From contig JACQCT010000014.1 of assembly GCA_016201435.1 (NCBI GenBank), positions 248,001-312,000 on the forward strand: a stretch of DNA of 64,000 nt, written 5' to 3'. Position numbers and translations under genes: made by a program. Shown in pieces: positions 58,742 to 64,000 of this stretch; positions within the stretch are counted from its first letter, which is position 1, and each line of letters starts with the position of its first letter. The notes beneath the pieces are model-generated. The model was given only the letters and a program-made list of their open reading frames with translations, ran no database searches and was not told the DNA's origin. Source of the stretch: Nitrososphaerota archaeon (GTDB taxonomy: Archaea > Thermoproteota > Nitrososphaeria > Nitrososphaerales > Nitrosopumilaceae).

Positions 58742-59812
58742 GTGAAGGCTCTAGTTTACGAGGAACATTCCAAGGATGATGACTTTGCAAAGATCCTCAA
58801 AATAAAGGACATACTAGAACCAAAACCAAAATCAAATGAGGTTGTTTTCAAGGTAAATACTGCAGCACTAAATTATAACGATATTTGGGGAATGCGTGGA
58901 AAACCAATTGAGGTTCCCATGCCACATGTTTCTGGAACTGACGCGGCAGGAGAAGTTGTTGCAATAGGAGAAGATGTAACCACATTAAAGATAGGTGACA
59001 GAATAGTTTCACATGGAAACATCTCTTGCCGAATTTGTGGAGATTGTACTGATGGAAGGGAATTTGATTGCAGATACAGAAAGGTGTGGGGGTTTCAAAC
59101 AGGACCACTATGGGGAGGGTATTGCGAATACGCTCATCTTCCTGAAGTCAATGTTGCAAAAATTCCAAATGGTGTAAGCTATGAGCAAGCAGCAGCTGCA
59201 TCCATGGTTCTTGTCACATCTTGGCACATGCTCGTTGGACGTGCAAAGATAAGACCGGGACAAACTATTCTCATCATGGGGGGAGGCTCTGGTATGGGAA
59301 CATTTGGAATCCAGATTGCAAAGTTGTATGGTTGTGATGTTATCACAACTGCTAGTCCAAACAAGCTTGATGAATGTCTAAAGCTTGGAGCGGACTATGC
59401 AGTAGACCACAGAAAGGAAGATTGGCACAAGGATGTATTTGCAATAACAAAAGAACTTGCAAAAAAGAAAAAAACTTCGCCTGGCATTGACGTAATTTTT
59501 GAGCACATTGGAGGCTCTCATTGGAACAAGGAATTGACACTTTTAAAATATGGTGCAACTTTGGTTACAACCGGAGCTACTACGGGTTACGATGTAAATA
59601 CAGATCTTAGACACATATTTTTCAAAGGGACAAACATCTTGGGTGCAACGCAGGGGACTAGAAAAGAACTTGAAGACGGATTGTTTTGGATGTCAAAGGG
59701 GAAGATAAAATCTGTAATAGACTCTACATACACGTTTGAAAACGCTGCTGAAGCTCATACCAAGATGCTAAAGGGAAATATCTTTGGAAAAATTCTGATG
59801 AAACCATCATGA
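58742..59812 (+). CDS. Zinc-type MDR alcohol dehydrogenase/reductase
   Basis: Medium-chain dehydrogenase of about 356 residues. The GroES-like part has NYNDIWGMRGKP, HVSGTDAAGEVVAIGEDV and the structural Cys set CRICGDCTDGREFDC. The Rossmann part binds NAD(P)H (ILIMGGGSGMGTFGIQIAKL). Members include crotonyl-/acryloyl-CoA reductases, which act in the archaeal 3-hydroxypropionate/4-hydroxybutyrate cycle; that role is possible but unproven. GTG 58742 is preferred since it gives the standard (M)KALVYEEH start; the frame is open to TTG 58709. Confidence 0.82.
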   Translation: MKALVYEEHSKDDDFAKILKIKDILEPKPKSNEVVFKVNTAALNYNDIWGMRGKPIEVPMPHVSGTDAAGEVVAIGEDVTTLKIGDRIVSHGNISCRICGDCTDGREFDCRYRKVWGFQTGPLWGGYCEYAHLPEVNVAKIPNGVSYEQAAAASMVLVTSWHMLVGRAKIRPGQTILIMGGGSGMGTFGIQIAKLYGCDVITTASPNKLDECLKLGADYAVDHRKEDWHKDVFAITKELAKKKKTSPGIDVIFEHIGGSHWNKELTLLKYGATLVTTGATTGYDVNTDLRHIFFKGTNILGATQGTRKELEDGLFWMSKGKIKSVIDSTYTFENAAEAHTKMLKGNIFGKILMKPS

Positions 59813-59931
59813 TAAATTATTTTAATTCAAAATAATTTTACTGATTGAATCTTCTAAAACTGCAAATATTCTTCTCGTGATAATTGTCAACTTAATATAT
59901 GATGTTAAAGATATCATTTACTAGATAGCAT

Positions 59932-60201
59932 TTGAAACAGCCCCAAACATGCAATCATTTGAAAGACATTAACAAAAATGCTAATCCTAGGACTAGTGGA
60001 TGTGAAGAGTGCGAAAAGATAGGTTCTTCCTGGGTCCATTTGCGGAGATGCTTGATGTGTGGCCATGTAGGATGTTGTGATTCCTCAGTACACAAGCATG
60101 CAACAAAACATTTCAATGGAACTGGACACTCTGTCATGCAGTCTTTTGAACCCGGTGAGGATTGGAAGTGGTGCTATATTGACAAGATCTATCTAAAATG
60201 A
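59932..60201 (+). CDS. UBP-type zinc-finger protein
   Basis: Protein of 89 residues (TTG start) made of one ZnF-UBP domain: CNHLKDINKN, GCEECEKIGSSWVHLRRCLM, CGHVGCCDSSVHKHATKHFN, GTGHSVMQSF. All zinc ligands are present. In eukaryotes the fold binds free C-terminal diglycine tails; in prokaryotes its role is unclear. A frameshifted relative is at 62370-62513. Confidence 0.88.
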   Translation: MKQPQTCNHLKDINKNANPRTSGCEECEKIGSSWVHLRRCLMCGHVGCCDSSVHKHATKHFNGTGHSVMQSFEPGEDWKWCYIDKIYLK

Positions 60202-60241
60202 TAACTGCCAAGTTGCTGTTGCATATTTTTTCTTCTTAACA

Positions 60242-60889
60242 CTAGTCGTCCCTAAAGCCAATTTGGGCATGCATCCCATCACAGAAAGGTTTGATCTTGG
60301 AAGCCCCACACCTGCACAAAGCATAATGTTCCTTTGACACGCCATCCATGAAGAGTTCGCCGATTATTTCAATTCTGCCAGTTACAAAATACGGACCATT
60401 TTTTGAAACAGTGATCATGGGTTTGTTGTCATAGTCTTTGTATTCTTTTTCTTCTATGGTATAGCTTAACGCACCTGACGGGCATTTTTTGACAACTTCA
60501 ATTAATTTTTCAACATTATCTGCATCAGGATCAATCCAAGGCCTTTTGTTAACATCAAAAACCGTTGATAATGTTTTCACACAAATTTTAGAATGACAGC
60601 AAACAGCTCTGTTGTCATGAACTATGATTTTTTGTCCCTTGTAATCCCTCTTTTTTGGATCTGTACTTTTTTCTATTCTTTCACTTTTAAAACCAATTAC
60701 TCCATGTGTTCCATCACAAAACGGTTTATTCTTGGAAGCTCCGCATCTACATAGAGCAATACCTATTACGTTAGAATATTTTTCGTCCTCTGAATTTCGG
60801 AGGTTTTCAACTTGTTTCTTTTCTTGACTGTTTATCAAGTAGTATGGACCGTTAGGCAAACAAACGATTTTTGGTTTTTCTTGGCTCAT
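60242..60889 (-). CDS. Double CDGSH plus Fer4_19-like iron-sulphur protein
   Basis: Protein of about 215 residues with three iron-sulphur motifs: CDGSH 1 (CRCGASKNKPFCDGTHG), a divergent single-cluster ferredoxin-like domain (CCHSKICVKTL ... KKCPSGALSY) and CDGSH 2 (CRCGASKIKPFCDGMHA). CDGSH domains bind [2Fe-2S] by three Cys and one His and take part in redox or iron handling. ATG 60889 overlaps the stop of the HxlR gene (ATGA), so the two are co-translated. Confidence 0.9.
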   Translation of the reverse strand: MSQEKPKIVCLPNGPYYLINSQEKKQVENLRNSEDEKYSNVIGIALCRCGASKNKPFCDGTHGVIGFKSERIEKSTDPKKRDYKGQKIIVHDNRAVCCHSKICVKTLSTVFDVNKRPWIDPDADNVEKLIEVVKKCPSGALSYTIEEKEYKDYDNKPMITVSKNGPYFVTGRIEIIGELFMDGVSKEHYALCRCGASKIKPFCDGMHAQIGFRDD

Positions 60890-61236
60890 GATTTTCTTTT
60901 TCTCCATTTTATAACCCAGCCGTTCAACAGTTCCAAAATTTTTCCAAGGTCTCTTGCTTGCTTTGTTAGGCTATACTCCACTCGTATTGGCACTTGGGCA
61001 TAGATCTTTTTTGTAATCAGGCCTTGTTCTTCAAGATCGTGCAGTCGGTCAGACAGCACAGTGTTGCTTATCTGTGGTATGGCTTTTTTGATTTCATTAA
61101 ACCGTGTAGCTTCGTTTTCTGTAAGTTTTTTCAAGATCAATAAGGCCCAAGCCTTTCCAAGAACGCTCCATATTTCATCAGCCTGGCACTCGATTTGGTT
61201 GCGAATCTTGTTTTCTTTTTCCAATTCTGTTTCCAT
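60886..61236 (-). CDS. HxlR-family HTH regulator
   Basis: Regulator of about 116 residues (ATG 61236): IECQADEIWSVLGKAWALLI, then RFNEIKKAIPQISNTVLSDR and EYSLTKQARDLGKILELL. The Cys near the N-terminus is the usual redox or ligand residue. It probably controls its own operon with the CDGSH gene; TATA-like CTTTTTATAG (leftward, about 61262-61271) and an inverted repeat (61240-61255) lie upstream. Confidence 0.88.
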   Translation of the reverse strand: METELEKENKIRNQIECQADEIWSVLGKAWALLILKKLTENEATRFNEIKKAIPQISNTVLSDRLHDLEEQGLITKKIYAQVPIRVEYSLTKQARDLGKILELLNGWVIKWRKRKS

Positions 61237-61239
61237 ACC

Positions 61240-61255
61240 TAGTAGCAAAATACTA
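61240..61255. promoter_or_regulatory. Inverted repeat at HxlR promoter
   Basis: TAGTA-GCAAAA-TACTA lies between the TATA-like element and the ATG at 61236, near the expected start of transcription. Candidate HxlR operator. Confidence 0.4.
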
Positions 61256-61316
61256 TCTAACTATAAAAAGTGGTTGTGGGAAAGGCGGTCGGCTTTCAGA
61301 AATGACGAATGTCGTT

Positions 61317-62243
61317 TCAAAAGTCAATTTTGCCCATTTTCCCACTGTTGTAATCTAGTACTGCTTGTCTAATTTCTTCTTCAGTGTTCATGACAAACGG
61401 TCCATAACGAGCAACGGGTTCGCCAAGTGGAACACCTGCAATCAAAAGCACATCCAAAGGCGATTCTGTGTCATTGGGTGCCTTGATTGCTATCTTGTTT
61501 CCGTCTTGCTCAAAGAGTATGACTTGTTCTTTGTGTGCAGGCTTTTGTTCATCGCCAAACAAACCCTTTCCATTTACAACATATGCAAATGCATTGTAGT
61601 TTTGTGGAATGGTCTGTGTTACTTTGGCACCTGGTTGCAAAGTAAAGTGAAGATACATAATTGGAGTTCTTGTTTCAATGACTGCTTGCTTTCCCATTGA
61701 TTCTCCTGCAATTACTTTCACCTTGACGCCATCATTTTGTACTATTGGAATTTTGTCTGCTGGTAGATCCTGATAACGTGGCTTCATCATCTTGTCTTTT
61801 TTTGGCAAGTTGACCCACAACTGAAAACCGTGCAGTGTGCCACCTTTTTGCGAAAATTCTTTTTCTGGCATCTCGGAGTGGATTACTCCAGAGCCTGCAG
61901 TCATCCATTGTACGTCTCCAGCCCTTATCTTTCCTGAATGTCCTTGCGAGTCTTTGTGCTCAAAGACACCGTCAATCATGTATGTGACAGTCTCAAAGCC
62001 TCTGTGAGGATGATCTGGCGCACCTTTTGCCTCGCCTTCAGACAAATCAATTGGTCCCATTTCATCTAACAAAAGAAATGGATCAAATTCCCTAAGGCTG
62101 TGATTTGGAAATGCTCTGTGTACTACAAAACCCTCGCCTTCCAATGTGGTCTTGGCAGTGGTTACTTGTAATACCGAACGATTCTTTGCGTTGCTTGTTT
62201 CATTTTTTACTAGATTTTGGTTGTTTGTTGTGTTTTGTTTCAC
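61317..62243 (-). CDS. Pirin-family bicupin protein
   Basis: Protein of 308 residues (GTG start, leaderless). Metal-binding residues of the first cupin are in DHPHRGFETVTYMIDG and VIHSEMPEKE (His, His, His, Glu). The second cupin ends VILFEQDGNKIAIKAP and VLLIAGVPLGEPV. Pirins bind iron and some oxidise quercetin; in archaea the role is not known. A TATA-like ATATTTAAATA (62263-62273) and a palindrome (62245-62255) lie upstream. Confidence 0.9.
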   Translation of the reverse strand: MKQNTTNNQNLVKNETSNAKNRSVLQVTTAKTTLEGEGFVVHRAFPNHSLREFDPFLLLDEMGPIDLSEGEAKGAPDHPHRGFETVTYMIDGVFEHKDSQGHSGKIRAGDVQWMTAGSGVIHSEMPEKEFSQKGGTLHGFQLWVNLPKKDKMMKPRYQDLPADKIPIVQNDGVKVKVIAGESMGKQAVIETRTPIMYLHFTLQPGAKVTQTIPQNYNAFAYVVNGKGLFGDEQKPAHKEQVILFEQDGNKIAIKAPNDTESPLDVLLIAGVPLGEPVARYGPFVMNTEEEIRQAVLDYNSGKMGKIDF

Positions 62244-62244
62244 G

Positions 62245-62255
62245 GTATAGTATAC
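62245..62255. promoter_or_regulatory. Short palindrome at pirin start
   Basis: GTATA-G-TATAC lies immediately before the GTG start at 62243 and over the expected transcript start. AGTATAC recurs at 62378-62384 inside the decayed zinc-finger gene. Candidate operator. Confidence 0.4.
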
Positions 62256-62369
62256 ACAGTATTTTATTTAAATATAGTAGTAATTACGTACTTAGTAGGG
62301 TAAATTAACCATACCAAGTAAGAAAAAAACTACTTGGCATTTAATTAAAATCTGACACTTGACATTTGT

Positions 62370-62513
62370 TTATTGAATAGTATACATGTTCACATAGAAG
62401 GCAAGTCTTAATTCAACCCAGTCTGTTCCTTCTTTTTCACATTCTTCGCAGCCCTTTGTTTTAGGAGCAACGTTTTCCTTTATGCCGTTAAAGTGTTCAC
62501 ATGATTTTTTCAT
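62370..62513 (-). pseudogene. Frameshifted, truncated UBP zinc finger
   Basis: ATG 62513 overlaps the egtD stop (ATGA). The frame MKKSCEHFNGIKENVAPKTK, GCEECEKEGTDWVELRLA matches the first half of a ZnF-UBP domain, as at 59932-60201. It then leaves the family; in the -1 frame the match goes on briefly (CLLCEHV) and is lost. So one base is missing near 62400 and the remaining zinc ligands (GCCD...H...H) are gone. The 47-residue product cannot fold as a UBP domain. Confidence 0.7.
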
Positions 62514-63538
62514 ATGCCATATACTGAAAACAATACAACAGCAAAATAATTTTTCTTATCTTTCCAAATTTGTACTGGTTTGAATCCTGTCTTTTGAGCC
62601 ATTTTTTTTATTTGTGGTATGGTATACTTGTAAGAATATTCTGTATGAATTAATTCGCCTTTTTTGAATTTTAACAAGAGGTTGATTGCAGATACAAAAA
62701 CTTGATGTTTTACCTTTGATTTTAGGTACATTTCGATTCTTTTTTGTCTTTTATTAAAAATGGCCACATGTTCAAATTTGTCGTGGTCAAAGGTTGCATC
62801 TAATTCTCGATTGATGCGTGAGAGCAGGTTTAGATTGAATTCTGCAGTCACCCCACTTGAATCATCGTAAGCGTTTTCTAAGATTTTTGCATCCTTTACT
62901 AAATCGATACCCAGTAGAAACAAGTCACCTTTTCTCATAGAGAATCGAATTTTTTTAAGAAATTCAATTCCATTTTCCGGATCAAAATTACCCAGACTAG
63001 AACCCAAAAATGCAACAAGCTTTTCTTTGTGGTCTAGCTGTCTTATGAACTCTAATCCTGTTTCATATTGATCAATTATTCCAGTTATTTTCAAATTATC
63101 ATATTCATCATGTAAATTAATTGAACTGTCTTTTAGTATGTTTGAAATGTCAATTGGATAATATTCTACATCATTTTGTTTTGTAGTTAAAACTTTTAAT
63201 AATTTTCTTGTTTTAATTGATGAGCCGCTTCCTAATTCTACTAGAGCATAATCCCCAACAAGATATTTTGATAATTCTGATTTTATTGAACTCAAAATTT
63301 CTATTTCTGTTCTTGTTAGATAGTATTCAGGCAAACTACAAATTTTTTCAAACAGATCAGAACCTGCTTCATCATAGAAAAACTTGGGATGAATGAATTT
63401 ATTTTTTTGTGACAAGCTGTATGAAATTTCTTGAGCAATTGTGGACTTGAGTTCAGCCTTTGGTTGGAAATAACAAAACCTGGGAGTTACTGCAATTTTT
63501 TTATAATTTTTAATTTCTAGTTTTTGTTTTGTGATCAT
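62510..63538 (-). CDS. egtD: EgtD-like histidine N-alpha-methyltransferase
   Basis: SAM-dependent methyltransferase of 342 residues that should convert histidine to hercynine (N-alpha-trimethylhistidine), the first step to ergothioneine. Family hallmarks are KFFYDEAGSDLFEKICSLPE followed by YYLTRTE, the SAM loop LVELGSGSSIKTRKLL, YYPIDIS and FLGSSLGNFDPENG. The length is close to that of bacterial EgtD (~320). ATG 63538 overlaps the egtB stop (ATGA). Histidine specificity is inferred from the family. Confidence 0.85.
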   Translation of the reverse strand: MITKQKLEIKNYKKIAVTPRFCYFQPKAELKSTIAQEISYSLSQKNKFIHPKFFYDEAGSDLFEKICSLPEYYLTRTEIEILSSIKSELSKYLVGDYALVELGSGSSIKTRKLLKVLTTKQNDVEYYPIDISNILKDSSINLHDEYDNLKITGIIDQYETGLEFIRQLDHKEKLVAFLGSSLGNFDPENGIEFLKKIRFSMRKGDLFLLGIDLVKDAKILENAYDDSSGVTAEFNLNLLSRINRELDATFDHDKFEHVAIFNKRQKRIEMYLKSKVKHQVFVSAINLLLKFKKGELIHTEYSYKYTIPQIKKMAQKTGFKPVQIWKDKKNYFAVVLFSVYGI

Positions 63539-64000
63539 ATATCTTCCACGCACCTAAAACCTGCAAACATCCATCTTTCATCGAGTTTGAAGAAATTCCT
63601 ATAGCTGTTTCTGATTGAATATTTTGGGGTGGCAAATGATGAGCCACGAAGAACCTTTTGGTTGGCAAACCACTTGTCGTTGTATTCAGCAAAGCCAGAC
63701 TTGAAGCCAGGATAGCCTGCAAACTCAGATGAGGTCCATTCCCAGACATCACCCACCATCTGGTGTAGCCCATAGTGACTCTTTCCTAGTGGATAAGATC
63801 CTATTTCAGCAGGTGACCACAGGTATGATTCTAATAGATTTGCATGATTTTTAGTGGGATGATCATTTCCCCATGGATAGATTGTCTTTATCTGTTTGTC
63901 TTCATTCCAACAAGATGCCTTTTCCCATTCTGCTTCTGTGGGCAATCTCTTTTTTGCCCATTTGCAGTATGCATCTGCTTCGTAATAGCTAACATTACAA
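63535..64000 (-). CDS. egtB: EgtB-like sulfoxide synthase, C-terminal part (runs off window)
   Basis: The 3' part (about 154 codons) of a formylglycine-generating-enzyme-type protein; the start lies beyond 64000. Visible are SYYEADAYCKWAKKRLPTEA, IYPWGNDHPT, HYGLHQMVGDVWEWTSSEFA, VLRGSSFATPKYSIRNSYRN and MFAGFRCVED, the usual EgtB C-terminus. EgtB is an iron enzyme that joins a thiol (cysteine or gamma-glutamylcysteine) to hercynine. The tight overlap with an EgtD-like gene supports egtB over a sulphatase-modifying enzyme. Confidence 0.85.
   Translation of the reverse strand, partial: CNVSYYEADAYCKWAKKRLPTEAEWEKASCWNEDKQIKTIYPWGNDHPTKNHANLLESYLWSPAEIGSYPLGKSHYGLHQMVGDVWEWTSSEFAGYPGFKSGFAEYNDKWFANQKVLRGSSFATPKYSIRNSYRNFFKLDERWMFAGFRCVEDI

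Overview
The window looks like chromosomal DNA of an AT-rich ammonia-oxidising-type archaeon (Thaumarchaeota / Nitrososphaerota). The evidence is the gene content seen together: TFB, Lrp/AsnC, HxlR and TrmB-type regulators, TATA boxes about 25-30 bases before many start codons with little or no leader, PEF[G/P]-type C-terminal sorting tails, the IPxW...WW repeat of thaumarchaeal surface proteins, cupredoxins and a multicopper oxidase, a zinc-type 7Fe ferredoxin, stand-alone RAM domains and phasin-like proteins. The exact genus cannot be fixed by eye. I see no rRNA, no convincing intact tRNA, no CRISPR array, no transposase and no phage module.

Layout. 0-10 kb: secreted and surface proteins (two-gene operon at 126-1608, S-layer-like proteins at 4309-6586, IPxW-repeat protein at 8554), small zinc-finger and sensory proteins, and a candidate structured RNA at 7925-8060 beside a phasin-like gene. 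10-24 kb: membrane and signalling genes (histidine kinase, SHOCT protein, family-39-like glycosyltransferase), an Lrp regulator with an operator-like region, a TFB whose zinc-ribbon region has no ordinary start codon, UspA, a TrmB-type regulator and several small proteins. 24-35 kb: rhomboid protease, ParB-like protein, cupredoxin, two large Ig-repeat surface proteins, an ArsR/AHSA1 pair, and phasin-like proteins, one of them fused to a SEC-C motif and divergent from an HxlR regulator. 35-47 kb: MscL, multicopper oxidase, receiver protein, an orphan ABC ATPase, ferredoxin, several mini-genes, the first copy of a [small helical protein + multi-TM protein] cassette next to a second TrmB paralog, and an MFS exporter. 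48-55 kb: a membrane-anchored HTH regulator divergent from a small secreted protein that shares its extracytoplasmic motif, the second copy of the cassette, a dispersed short repeat, a frameshifted DUF6508-like gene, and a four-gene micro-operon of overlapping tiny genes at 54564-55393. 55-64 kb: secreted two-repeat protein, SPFH protein, MDR dehydrogenase, and a redox/stress block (UBP zinc finger, HxlR + CDGSH, pirin) ending in an egtB-egtD-like ergothioneine operon followed by a decayed UBP zinc finger; egtB runs off the window end.

How the genes work together: the window is mostly accessory. It is rich in one-component regulators placed next to the genes they probably control, often with inverted repeats in the promoter, and in envelope proteins. 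Several families occur repeatedly within 64 kb (four copies of the ~90-residue output-like domain, four phasin-like proteins, three RAM-only proteins, six IPxW repeats, two TrmB-type regulators, two DUF6659-like proteins, three proteins sharing a ~50-residue N-terminal domain), which points to local paralog expansion. At least twelve genes or gene remnants shorter than about 60 codons were read directly from the sequence and are listed.
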